A stretch of DNA of 43,053 bases, taken from Albidovulum sp. (GTDB lineage: Bacteria; Pseudomonadota; Alphaproteobacteria; Rhodobacterales; Rhodobacteraceae). Both the position numbers and the translations under genes were made by a program. The number at the start of each line of letters is the position of its first letter. Positions within the stretch are counted from its first letter, which is position 1. The stretch covers positions 1 through 43,053 of the forward strand of contig WFPA01000236.1 in the NCBI GenBank assembly GCA_015487815.1, given 5' to 3'. Shown here one piece after another: positions 31,571 to 40,429 of this stretch. The notes beneath the pieces were generated by a model that made no database searches, was not told the DNA's origin, and saw nothing but the letters and a program-made list of their open reading frames with translations.

Positions 31571-33802
31571 TTAGACGGCAACCACCGGTGCGGCATTGGC
31601 TGTGATCAGCCGCCAGTAACCGCGCTTCTGACCGGGGCCAATGTAGACGTCCTTGATGTCTCGCCATGTCGGCGCGCGGAAGGCTTGCTGCGGGCTGCGC
31701 GAGCCGGTCCCTTCCATCAGTGTCTTGACTTGAACGTCCGGACTTCCGGCCAGCGCCGCGGCGACCAGGCGCTCGAAGATCCTGATCTGATCGGCGCCCG
31801 TGAGAACGAGGGGCGGCTTGCCCGGAACATGCAGCGTTGCCGATTGCGGACCGGACTTCAGAACCCGGGGAACCTCGCCTCCGCCGGCGAGTTCGCGCCC
31901 GCCACGCCAGGCGAGTTCAAGCCCGTCGCGCGACAGGACGAACTCCTCGCTCTCCGGAGCAAGATTTTCCAAGAGCGGGGCGACCACGTTGGGGCCAAGA
32001 TATGCCGGTGTTGCCTGACTGACCGTCAGCACGATACCCACGCCCGCCTGATTGCGGGCCCGCATGAGAATGTCGAGCCTTTCAACGGTTTTCAGGTCAT
32101 CCAGGCGCCGCCCGAGATAGATTGGTACTTCGGTTTCGCCAATCTGCATCGCACCGAGACGGGTAAGATCGATATCCAGAACCTCAACCGCCCGTTTTCT
32201 CAACAGCGGTTTCAGCAGCGACATGAGCGTCTCGTGAAGCCATGCCGCATTGATCGCGTACATGTCATGGTCCGAAGCAGGCCGCTCGCCGGCGTCCTCG
32301 CCGAAGGGGCCGGTAATCTTGACCATGCCCTCCTTCTTCGATGGTTCGACCGAGCCTTCGCCTTCGATATCGCCGTCATCGATCAGAATCACATCCTGCC
32401 GATCTCGCCGTTCCAGAAGGCCACCCTCGATCAGCTGCTGCGGATCAAGGCCGAGTTCGCACAAGTGTTGCCCTGAAACTTCGTTTTCGACACCCTCGTG
32501 CAACTGCAGGAGCGCGGCGAACATCCCTCGCAGGTCGTCTTTATCGATCTGCCGGAAGGCATGGAGAATCCCCCATTCCTTCAACAGCGCAAAACCGAGG
32601 CTGCGTTCTTCCGGATCCTTGTGGCTTTGCAGGTTACAGCTCTTCGTGCCCGAGATCGTGATGTTGAGGGTGCGCTTTTTCGTGTCACCCGCACGCGTGT
32701 ATGCCACCGCGATGGTGATCTTGCTGAACGCTGCGGGCCGCCGGTAGACATTCTGCGGGCCCAGGTATTGGTTGGCGACTTCCTCGATATCGTCGTCGAT
32801 CGTGACCTTGAGCAGCAGCTTGCGGCGCCAGTTGCCGAGTCGAACTTCTGCCTCCAGCACACGGACGCGGCTGATGGTGTAGCCATCGATCATGGGGAGA
32901 TCGAGCCTGAGCGCGGAGCGAAATCGCGTGAGGTTGTAGCGCTTCCATGTCAGGGGCTTGCTCGAAATATCGTGGTGGAGAACGATCTCGGCGAAGGCAT
33001 CACCGACACGCTGGCGGGCCACCGGATTGTCGGCGCAGACCTCGATCTGGCGCAGCGACGGCGTATAGATCAAGGTCACTTCGTTGGGTGGGCGATAATA
33101 CATCGCCCGGCTGCGCCCGTCATCGCGGAGATGAAACACGCTCGAAAGCGGCCCTCCATGGCGCACAATCACCATGATGGAGGCTGGGTGCGCATCAGTT
33201 TGGGGCAAATCGATTGCCTTGACCGTGCAGGAGATTTCCGGGCGCAACTCGAGCACCTGTCGCGCCTTTTTTGCCAAAGCCGTCTCGTCCACGGCGGTGG
33301 CGTCGAGCGATTCTGCGTTCTCGAGATCGACCTCGAAGGCATCATAAAGCTTTCCGTGATCGCGGAACTGTCGCGCGAAATGAAAGCTTTCGGCATTCTC
33401 GAAGGTCTCGCGGGCATTCAGAAACGCCCAGATGCTCCGGCACAGGTGGTCCGGCTGCCGTTCGAACTCGCAGATGGCCTCATCGTCCAGTTGCCGCTCG
33501 ACAATCGTCTCGAGCGAAACAATGCCTTTTCCCCTGGCAAGCATACGCACACGGCGCGAGCGTTGTTCGACAGGCCGAAGTTCGTCGCGGGTAAACTGTG
33601 AAAGGCTCTCTGTGATGTTCTGCCGATAGGCATCGACGGCGGCATCGTCCTCCGGCAAGGGCACGTCTTGCGGCAATGCGATCACGGGTTCGTTCTCGTC
33701 CTCACGTTCACCCAGCAGCGCGTGGAGGAGGTCTGTCCGCGCCTCTTCGAGCAGGCCAAGGGTTTCGGGACCAAGGGGGAGTGACTTGCGCGGCATCAAC
33801 AC
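31571..33802 (-). CDS. Large protein of unknown function (743 aa)
   Basis: I do not recognise the family. The N-terminus (residues 1-140) is acidic and helical, with LLEEARTDLLHALLGEREDENEP and YRQNITESLSQFTRDEL. The middle (180-400) is mixed and rich in beta strands (ISCTVKAIDLPQ; IMVIVRHGGPLSSVFHLRDDG). Residues about 440-640 include ELGLDPQQLIEGGLLERRDRQDVILIDDGD and IDLTRLGAMQIGETEVPIYLGRR. The end reads WRDIKDVYIGPGQKRGYWRLITANA. No nuclease, ATPase or membrane motif is visible. It stands alone between the early operon and the recombinase cassette, where a lysogeny or defence gene would be expected. Codon use is less GC-biased than the phage core. Confidence 0.8.
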   Translation of the reverse strand: MLMPRKSLPLGPETLGLLEEARTDLLHALLGEREDENEPVIALPQDVPLPEDDAAVDAYRQNITESLSQFTRDELRPVEQRSRRVRMLARGKGIVSLETIVERQLDDEAICEFERQPDHLCRSIWAFLNARETFENAESFHFARQFRDHGKLYDAFEVDLENAESLDATAVDETALAKKARQVLELRPEISCTVKAIDLPQTDAHPASIMVIVRHGGPLSSVFHLRDDGRSRAMYYRPPNEVTLIYTPSLRQIEVCADNPVARQRVGDAFAEIVLHHDISSKPLTWKRYNLTRFRSALRLDLPMIDGYTISRVRVLEAEVRLGNWRRKLLLKVTIDDDIEEVANQYLGPQNVYRRPAAFSKITIAVAYTRAGDTKKRTLNITISGTKSCNLQSHKDPEERSLGFALLKEWGILHAFRQIDKDDLRGMFAALLQLHEGVENEVSGQHLCELGLDPQQLIEGGLLERRDRQDVILIDDGDIEGEGSVEPSKKEGMVKITGPFGEDAGERPASDHDMYAINAAWLHETLMSLLKPLLRKRAVEVLDIDLTRLGAMQIGETEVPIYLGRRLDDLKTVERLDILMRARNQAGVGIVLTVSQATPAYLGPNVVAPLLENLAPESEEFVLSRDGLELAWRGGRELAGGGEVPRVLKSGPQSATLHVPGKPPLVLTGADQIRIFERLVAAALAGSPDVQVKTLMEGTGSRSPQQAFRAPTWRDIKDVYIGPGQKRGYWRLITANAAPVVAV

Positions 33803-33981
33803 ACCTCAACGACTGTATTTTGTGAACGGGTTTTCAACCTTGGATAATCCTTGGAGATGGTGCCAACAAGTGCTTTGTTCCCCTTGCGTTCCTTGAGCTT
33901 GAACGAAGGCTGCCAGCACTGTCCCACTTCAGGCGTGGAATCGGCTTTTCGATGTCAAAGCCCACTCGAAGTTCCCTGCCC

Positions 33982-34185
33982 ATGAAACGCCCCAATCCCC
34001 TGCCACCCGCCAACATGACGCCCCGCGAGCGCCGGGCGGAACTCTGCACGCTGCTGGCCCTCGGCCTGATCCGCCTGCGGATGCGGGAACAGGGGCAACA
34101 TATCGAGGGAACTGGAGAATTTCCGCTACACAACTCAGGCATTCAGAGCGGTAGTGCGGGTCCAACCGAACGGAGGACCGAATGA
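33982..34185 (+). CDS. Small ORF preceding DUF2924 (67 aa)
   Basis: The product MKRPNPLPPANMTPRERRAEL continues CTLLALGLIRLRMREQGQHIEG and is typical of the small ORF found ahead of DUF2924 genes. It overlaps DUF2924 by ATGA, supporting a real coupled gene. An in-frame ATG at 33952 could extend it by ten residues. Function is unknown. Confidence 0.65.
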   Translation: MKRPNPLPPANMTPRERRAELCTLLALGLIRLRMREQGQHIEGTGEFPLHNSGIQSGSAGPTERRTE

Positions 34186-34631
34186 ATTTGCCTGATCCCA
34201 TCCCCGCGCGCCTGGCCGCGCTGAAGGCCATGAAGACGCCCGAACTGAAGGCCCTATGGCGCGAGCTGTTCGACAGCGAGCCGCCACCCTTCAACCGGCG
34301 TTACCTTGAAAGCCGACTGGCCTATCGCGTTCAGGAACTCGCCTATGGCGGGTTGAAACCGGAGACGGTGAAACGGCTCGAACGGCTCGGAGAAGAACTC
34401 GACGGCGGTGATCGCAGCAAGAGCCGCGTCCGGGCCGATCTCAAGCCCATCGCCGGCACGCGCCTGATCCGCGAGTGGCAGGGAGTGGAGCATGTCGTCA
34501 CCGTCACCGCCGACGGCTATGAGTGGCAGGGTCGGCCCTACCAGTCGCTGTCCTCGGTCGCCCGCGCCATCACCGGCACTCGCTGGAACGGCTGGGTGTT
34601 CTTCGGGCTGAAGAACCGGAGCCGGCGATGA
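34182..34631 (+). CDS. DUF2924 domain protein
   Basis: The protein has 149 residues with family features: LAALKAMKTPELKALWRELFDSEPPPFNRRYLESRLAYRVQELAYGGL and the C-terminal beta domain GTRLIREWQGVEHVVTVTADGYEWQGRPYQSLSSVARAITGTRWNGWVFFGL. DUF2924 genes sit beside serine recombinases across alphaproteobacteria; an accessory DNA-binding role in recombination is the likely reading. Overlaps the recombinase by ATGA. Confidence 0.88.
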   Translation: MNLPDPIPARLAALKAMKTPELKALWRELFDSEPPPFNRRYLESRLAYRVQELAYGGLKPETVKRLERLGEELDGGDRSKSRVRADLKPIAGTRLIREWQGVEHVVTVTADGYEWQGRPYQSLSSVARAITGTRWNGWVFFGLKNRSRR

Positions 34632-35935
34632 CGGGAGTGAAGATCAAGCGCCGCTGCGCCATCTATACCCGCAAATCCTCCGAAGAAGGGCTGGAGCAGG
34701 AGTTCAACTCGCTCGACGCCCAGCGGGAGGCCTGCGAGGCGTACATTGCCAGCCAGCGCTCCGAGGGCTGGGTGCTGGTCCGCGACCGTTACGACGACGG
34801 CGGCATCTCGGGCGGCACGCTGGACCGGCCCGGCCTGCAACGGCTGATAGCCGATATCGAGGACGGGCTGGTCGATGTGGTCGTGGTCTACAAGATCGAC
34901 CGGCTCAGCCGCTCGCTGGCCGACTTCGCCAAGCTGGTCGAGGTGTTCGACCGCAATGACGTCACCTTCGTCTCGGTCACCCAGTCCTTCAACACCACCA
35001 CCTCGATGGGCAGGCTGACGCTGAACATCCTGCTCAGCTTCGCCCAGTTCGAGCGCGAGGTGACGGCCGAGCGCATCCGCGACAAGTTCGCCGCCTCCCG
35101 CAAGAAGGGCATGTGGATGGGCGGTGTGCCGCCCTGGGGCTACCGCGTCGAAAACCGCAAGCTCGTCATCGACGCGGAACGCGCGGAACATGTGCGCTGG
35201 ATCTTCGCGCGCTTCATTGAGATCGGCTCCGGCACGGAGCTTGCACGGGAGGTGGAAAAACGCGGTCTGCGCACGCCACGCGGCAACCGGATGGACAAGA
35301 AGTTCCTCTACCGCATGCTCAACAACCGCGCCTATATCGGCGAGGCCGTGCACAAGGGGCAGAGCTATCCGGGTGAGCACAAGGCGATCATCGACCGCGC
35401 GACATGGGACAAGGTCCATGCCATCCTGAAGGAAAGCCCGCGCAAACGCGCCGCGCGGACCCGCGCCGAGACGCCGGCGCTCCTGAAGGGGCTGCTTTAC
35501 GGCCCCGATGGCGCTGCGTTCTCGCCCAGCCACACCCGCAAGGGCGGCAAGCTCTACCGCTATTACGTCAGTCAGTCCGTGCTGAAGCACGGCGCCGGGT
35601 CCTGCCCCATCGGCCGGGTGCCGGCGGGCCAGATCGAGGCGGCCGTCATCGACCAGTTGCGCGCTGTGTTCCGCCAGCCGGAGATCGTGGCGGGAACGTG
35701 GAAAGCAACCAAGGCAAAGGACGGTGGCATCACCGAAGCCGACGCCCGCGCGACGCTCCAGCAGCTTGACCCGCTGTGGGACGAACTCTTCCCCGCCGAG
35801 CAGGCCCGCATCGTGGCGCTGCTGGTCGAGCGGATCGACATCGGCACCGAGGGGCTCGACATCCGGCTGCGGGTGGACGGGCTCCATGGCCTCGCGCGCG
35901 AGATGATGGCCGGCGACAGGGAGAAAGCAGCATGA
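34628..35935 (+). CDS. Large serine recombinase (candidate integrase)
   Basis: The protein has 435 residues. Catalytic serine in AIYTRKSSEEG near the N-terminus, with the resolvase features DDGGISGGTLDRPGLQRL and VVYKIDRLSRS, then TLNILLSFAQFEREVTAERIRDK. The recombinase domain (residues 160-290) has GMWMGGVPPWGYR and LYRMLNNRAYIGEAVHKGQSYPGEH. The zinc-ribbon region (about 300-340) has LLYGPDGAAFSPSH where most LSRs have the first CxxC pair, so the cysteines are missing. It is the only integrase-type gene seen. Coupled on both sides by overlaps. Confidence 0.9.
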   Translation: MTGVKIKRRCAIYTRKSSEEGLEQEFNSLDAQREACEAYIASQRSEGWVLVRDRYDDGGISGGTLDRPGLQRLIADIEDGLVDVVVVYKIDRLSRSLADFAKLVEVFDRNDVTFVSVTQSFNTTTSMGRLTLNILLSFAQFEREVTAERIRDKFAASRKKGMWMGGVPPWGYRVENRKLVIDAERAEHVRWIFARFIEIGSGTELAREVEKRGLRTPRGNRMDKKFLYRMLNNRAYIGEAVHKGQSYPGEHKAIIDRATWDKVHAILKESPRKRAARTRAETPALLKGLLYGPDGAAFSPSHTRKGGKLYRYYVSQSVLKHGAGSCPIGRVPAGQIEAAVIDQLRAVFRQPEIVAGTWKATKAKDGGITEADARATLQQLDPLWDELFPAEQARIVALLVERIDIGTEGLDIRLRVDGLHGLAREMMAGDREKAA

Positions 35936-36312
35936 AATCCGCCGCCACGCCCGACACCATCACCATCCACGTCCCCTTCCGCATCGTCAAGCGCGGCGGG
36001 CGCAAGGAGGTGCAACTGCCCGACGGCGCACCGGTTCAGCGCCGAATCGACAGCACCCTGATCAAGGCCCTGGCCCGCGCCTTTCGCTGGAAGCGCATGC
36101 TGGAATCGGGCGAATTCACCACCATCAACGAACTGGCCGAGCGCGAAGGCATCGCGCCCTCCTACATGACCCGCGTCATGCGCCTGACCTTGTTGGCGCC
36201 GGATATCGTGGAGGCGATCCTGGATGGCACGCAAGGGCCGGAGGTGACGCTGGCGCGGTTGCTGAAGGGGTTTCCCGTGGAGTGGGAGGGGCAACGTGTT
36301 AGACTCTGTTGA
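35932..36312 (+). CDS. HTH protein of the recombinase cassette
   Basis: The protein has 126 residues. A short beta N-terminus (TITIHVPFRIVKRGGRKEVQLPDG) is followed by a helix-turn-helix TINELAEREGIAPSYMTRVMRLTLLAPDIVEAILDG. It starts within the stop of the recombinase gene (ATGA) and is probably a DNA-binding regulator or directionality factor of it. The same gene set occurs in many alphaproteobacteria, to my recollection. Confidence 0.8.
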   Translation: MKSAATPDTITIHVPFRIVKRGGRKEVQLPDGAPVQRRIDSTLIKALARAFRWKRMLESGEFTTINELAEREGIAPSYMTRVMRLTLLAPDIVEAILDGTQGPEVTLARLLKGFPVEWEGQRVRLC

Positions 36313-36534
36313 GAGGTGTGGATACTCTTGCCCTGTACTCGTTACCGACCCTGGCACCAAGCGTTGCGGTGGTATGGAATTCGCCTTAACTCGCCGACTG
36401 TTTCACGATACAGTGTTCATATACTGACCATGACCCGAGGGCCGGGACATTGAGACAGAAAAAAATGTCATGGGCAAGCGTGACTTGTCCAATATTCAAA
36501 GCATGAATTTCGAGTTGGGGAGGTTCGTTTGTGA
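36313..36534. other. 222-base AT-richer gap upstream of the Shango genes
   Basis: The gap holds no gene. It should contain the Shango promoter, but I find no convincing -35/-10 pair. GGGGAGG at 36517-36523 lies 11 bases before the ATG of the TerB gene and serves as its ribosome binding site. GC falls here compared with the recombinase cassette, marking a cargo boundary. Confidence 0.5.
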
Positions 36535-39135
36535 ATGGGGCGTGTTTTCAAATTTCTACGAATAATTTTCTTCTACACGGTCTTTCTATTTCTCTCTACG
36601 ATTGTGGTGGCTACGACGCTTCAATCTTGGCCGGAAAGCACGAAAGTAATATTGACCTTCGTTACTCCAGCTTTTCTGGTTTGGTTGAATGAAAAATGGC
36701 GAGCGGGACGACCGAAAAAATCCGATAGAAATAAGGAAACCCAAGGCAGCCGCCAATCCCCAGCACCCTTGGAACCTCCTGTTTCTGGGAGTCCGCGAAA
36801 AAACAATCCCGTGCCCCCAAGTTCAGGATTTGGCACTACAGGCAAGGATCGAGTGGCCCCGGCAGCAGGAGCAGAATTGTACGCCCACTATCGTGAACCG
36901 GATAGCAACTCTAAACGGCACTACGGCCGTCCGAAACCGGATCAAGCTTCAATCCCCCGAGACACGAGAGAAGTCAGGCCGGAACGGACCGACATCAGCA
37001 CCATCCAGAAAAAAGGAAATGTCCCTGACACTGCCCGAAGACGCTATCACCAAGGCTGGGTGCCTCCAGGGGAGTCCGCATCGGTCCGCGGCCGAGATAT
37101 CGGCGGCATGGTCTATGTGGGCACTCCACCGCTATTGAACACGTATGGCGTCCGCGAAAAATGCCGCGCCTACATCGACCCGTCATTGCCAGTGGCCAGA
37201 TCGGGCGATGATCTTGACGGGGATGGTATGCCCTACTGGCCTGGTTATTCTGACATCTCACCGCGATGTCGTGCCACCTATCTGGATTGGCTGGCGGGCG
37301 GGAGGGTGGATACCGCCTACAATCCAGGATACATGTTTCTTTATTTTTACGGGCTGGAACGGCGTTTTTTCGTTGGGGATCCGCCCGAGGAGGAAAAGCA
37401 GAAAATCAGAGAAGAGGTTCAGCGACTTGCCCAACTCTACGCTGAGAATCGTTCGGTCCAACGTTATCTGGGCGAATTCCTCGAGATAGCAAAGGTCGCG
37501 ACGATAGGAATTGATGACTTCGCGCCGGTTTACCAGTTTTCGGGCTGGGAATTACCCCTTTCCGTGAAAGTTGCCATCGGCACACGCGTGAGCAAGGGGG
37601 AAAGGCTTGATGCTGACTGGGTTCTGAGCTGGTTCCTCTGTCATCCGGAACGTAGCTTGCGGACCCCGGCAACAAGGTGTCGGGACGAATTTCTCGCGCT
37701 GTTCAGGTTGCGATTCAAGCAGCGGTTTCCTGACGGATTGAAGGTCATCAGACCCCGCAAGACCTTGAAGGCTTCCTATCGGGCAGCGTCGAGCGAATTC
37801 GAGACAACGATCAACCCGTCGATCGATGGCAAGCCGGTTCCGGACATTTCCGGGCTGCGTAAACCTGTCGAAATCGCGCAGGAGATTGCGGATGAGGTCA
37901 TGGACGAACTGGACAAGTTCAGCCGCTTCCTCGGCCGTAGTCCCGATGGTCGTGGAAGTGTCGAAGGACACGCTCTTTTGCCCGTTGAACTCTGGGCCCT
38001 GTTCCCTTCGGAAGAGCTGGATGCCGTGAAGACTTGGGCTGCCGGAATCGTGTCCGATGGCGGGCTTGTATCAGCGGCAGACGTGATTGAACGTCTTGAG
38101 GGTGAGTGCCCCGAGAAAATCGGAAAGAGACAGTTGACCAGTGCCGCGGATGCTCTCGCCCGGATCGGCTTCGGCCTCGCTCCGGATCCGCGATTTGCGA
38201 TGCGCTCACCGAAACGCGATGAGCCCGTCGTTCTCTTCGATCTCGGCGAGACGGTGGAAAGACTCGAACAGGTTTCACCCAGATATCGCACCGCGCTCAT
38301 GGAGCTGGCGCTTGGCGCGTTCGTCGCACATGCGGACGGCCGGATCACAGATTCCGAGCGGCAAAGCCTCGAACAGCAAGTCGCAATGACTGAAGGTCTC
38401 ACAGAGCAGGAGTCGCGTCGGCTTCGGGCCAACCTGAGCTGGTTCCTCGCGGTGCCGCCAGACATGGGTCTCTTACGCCGCAAGCTCAAGGATATTGGCG
38501 AAGACAGCCGCACCGCCCTGCGTGCCGCCCTGGTCGCGGCGGCTCATGCCGACGGGATACTCCAGTCGGAGGAAGTCGCAAGCATCGAGAAAGTCTACAA
38601 GGCACTTGGTTTCAACCCCGCTCTCGCCTATTCTGACCTTCATGCCAGTGCCGTCGCGGACGAGCCCAGGACAGTTCGCGCTGCACTGCCTGGCGCCCCC
38701 GGTGAGGCGATTCCGGACGAACCTCTCCCCTCTGGTCCGACGCTCGATGCATCGCGGATCGCATCCATCCAGTCCGATACCGCACGCGTGTCTTCGGTTC
38801 TGGGGCAGATTTTCGGGGCCGAAGAGGATGACGAATTCCCGGCGGATGGCAGGGACCGTCGGCGGCTTGCCGGACTGGACGACAAGCACGCGGTGTTGGT
38901 CTGCGAACTTGTGGAGCAGGAGCACTGGAGCGAGGACGCGTTTGAAAGCCTTTGCTCGCAACACGCGCTCCTTGCTGCCGGGGCGCTGGAGGCGATCAAC
39001 GAATGGGCGTACGAAAACCACGACGAGGCGCTGCTGGAGGAATACGATGGATATGATGTCAACCTGGAAATCGCCGAAGCGATAAAGCAGCAACGCACCA
39101 AGGAGGGCGCAAATGTCCAGACTGAAACCACGTGA
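36535..39135 (+). CDS. sngA: Shango TerB-domain protein with N-terminal membrane segments
   Basis: The protein has 866 residues. Residues 5-27 (FKFLRIIFFYTVFLFLSTIV) and 36-50 are hydrophobic, so it should be membrane-anchored with the bulk in the cytoplasm. Residues 60-190 are low-complexity. TerB_N starts near 231 (MPYWPGYSDISPRCRATYLDW...FLYFYGLERRFF). TerB is at about 585-695 (ELALGAFVAHADGRITDSERQ; AALVAAAHADGILQSEEVA, two acidic D-x-D/E motifs likely binding metal). TerB_C ends the protein (EQEHWSEDAFESLCSQHALLAAGALEAINEWA). Shango is a three-gene anti-phage system of TerB, ATPase and helicase proteins; this is its first gene. The first 200 bases are very AT-rich compared with the rest. 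Confidence 0.88.
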   Translation: MGRVFKFLRIIFFYTVFLFLSTIVVATTLQSWPESTKVILTFVTPAFLVWLNEKWRAGRPKKSDRNKETQGSRQSPAPLEPPVSGSPRKNNPVPPSSGFGTTGKDRVAPAAGAELYAHYREPDSNSKRHYGRPKPDQASIPRDTREVRPERTDISTIQKKGNVPDTARRRYHQGWVPPGESASVRGRDIGGMVYVGTPPLLNTYGVREKCRAYIDPSLPVARSGDDLDGDGMPYWPGYSDISPRCRATYLDWLAGGRVDTAYNPGYMFLYFYGLERRFFVGDPPEEEKQKIREEVQRLAQLYAENRSVQRYLGEFLEIAKVATIGIDDFAPVYQFSGWELPLSVKVAIGTRVSKGERLDADWVLSWFLCHPERSLRTPATRCRDEFLALFRLRFKQRFPDGLKVIRPRKTLKASYRAASSEFETTINPSIDGKPVPDISGLRKPVEIAQEIADEVMDELDKFSRFLGRSPDGRGSVEGHALLPVELWALFPSEELDAVKTWAAGIVSDGGLVSAADVIERLEGECPEKIGKRQLTSAADALARIGFGLAPDPRFAMRSPKRDEPVVLFDLGETVERLEQVSPRYRTALMELALGAFVAHADGRITDSERQSLEQQVAMTEGLTEQESRRLRANLSWFLAVPPDMGLLRRKLKDIGEDSRTALRAALVAAAHADGILQSEEVASIEKVYKALGFNPALAYSDLHASAVADEPRTVRAALPGAPGEAIPDEPLPSGPTLDASRIASIQSDTARVSSVLGQIFGAEEDDEFPADGRDRRRLAGLDDKHAVLVCELVEQEHWSEDAFESLCSQHALLAAGALEAINEWAYENHDEALLEEYDGYDVNLEIAEAIKQQRTKEGANVQTETT

Positions 39136-40420
39136 ACGCGATGCCATCGTTCAGGCGCTCCGCGCAGGGGTCGTGCCAAAGCTGGGCCTGCGTCATATCC
39201 AAGTGGGGCGCGTGCGGGAGATCGAAGAACTGGTCAAGGACATGGACCGGATCGCCGACGGCGGCGCGGCAATACGTTTCGTCATAGGTGAGTATGGATC
39301 CGGCAAAACGTTCTTCATGAACCTTATCCGGCTCGTCGCGCTCGAAAAAGGCCTCGTTGTCATGTTCGCGGATCTCGCGCCGGACCGGCGCCTGCACGCG
39401 ACAGGTGGGCAGGCGCGTGGTCTCTACGCCGAGATGGCGCGGAACCTCTCGACCCGGACGAAACCCGATGGCGGTGCCCTTGCAAGTGTAGTCGAACGGT
39501 TCGTTTCGCAGGCACATCGTGATGCTGAAACCCGCGACATGCCAACCGGCAGCGTGATCCGTGAACGGCTTGGCCACTTCGAGGAACTGACGGGAGGATT
39601 CGAGTTTGCAGAGGTGGTCCGCCGTTACTGGGAAGGGCACGAAACCGGCGATGAGGATCTGAAATCGGCAGCGCTGCGCTGGCTCCGGGGTGAGTTCGCG
39701 ACACGGACAGACGCACGCAAGGCCCTTGGCGTGCGTACGATCATAGACGATGCTAGCGTCTACGACCATCTCAAGCTCATGTCGGCCTTCGTCCGGGAGG
39801 CCGGATACAAAGGACTTCTCGTCGGCCTCGACGAAATGGTGAATATTTACAAGCTCGCCTCATCTCAAGCGAGAAAGGCCAACTACGAACAGATCCTGCG
39901 CATTCTCAACGACGTGCTTCAGGGCAGCGCCGAAAATCTGGGTTTCCTGATGGGTGGCACGCCCGAGTTCCTCATGAACACGCGCCGCGGTCTTTACAGC
40001 TACGAGGCGCTTCAGTCCCGGCTTGCCGAAAACACATTCGCACGCGATGGGCTGGTGGACCTGTCCGGCCCTGTGATCCGCCTGACGAACCTGACGCCCG
40101 AGGATCTGTTCGTTCTGCTTTCAAACGTCCGCAGGGTCATGCAGGGCGAGGACGGCGCCTTTCCAGACGAGGCACTCGAGGCCTTCATGGCTCATTGCTC
40201 AAACCGGATCGGCGAAGCATATTTCCGTACCCCCCGAAACACGATCACCGCCTTTGTGAACCTGTTGTCCGTCCTGGAACAGAATCCAGGTGTGGAATGG
40301 AGCGATCTTGTCGAGAAGGTCGACATCGCCAGGGATCCCGGCGAGGATCTTGCCGACGTGGACGAGACGGTTGGTGCTGAGCCCTCGGGCGGCGATGATC
40401 TCATCAGCTTCAAGCTCTGA
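39113..40420 (+). CDS. sngB: Shango ATPase (BrxD/DUF2791-like)
   Basis: The protein has 435 residues. Walker A is GEYGSGKT (59-66), followed by FFMNLIRLVALEKGLVVMFADL; Walker B-like GLLVGLDEMVNIYKL (about 238-252), then NYEQILRILNDVLQGSAENLGFLMGGTPEFL. This is the DUF2791 family, which includes BREX BrxD. It overlaps sngA by 23 bases and has AAGGAGG before its ATG inside the upstream gene. With the helicase next to it, it likely senses or acts on phage DNA. Confidence 0.9.
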   Translation: MSRLKPRERDAIVQALRAGVVPKLGLRHIQVGRVREIEELVKDMDRIADGGAAIRFVIGEYGSGKTFFMNLIRLVALEKGLVVMFADLAPDRRLHATGGQARGLYAEMARNLSTRTKPDGGALASVVERFVSQAHRDAETRDMPTGSVIRERLGHFEELTGGFEFAEVVRRYWEGHETGDEDLKSAALRWLRGEFATRTDARKALGVRTIIDDASVYDHLKLMSAFVREAGYKGLLVGLDEMVNIYKLASSQARKANYEQILRILNDVLQGSAENLGFLMGGTPEFLMNTRRGLYSYEALQSRLAENTFARDGLVDLSGPVIRLTNLTPEDLFVLLSNVRRVMQGEDGAFPDEALEAFMAHCSNRIGEAYFRTPRNTITAFVNLLSVLEQNPGVEWSDLVEKVDIARDPGEDLADVDETVGAEPSGGDDLISFKL

Positions 40421-40429
40421 AGGCTTTCG

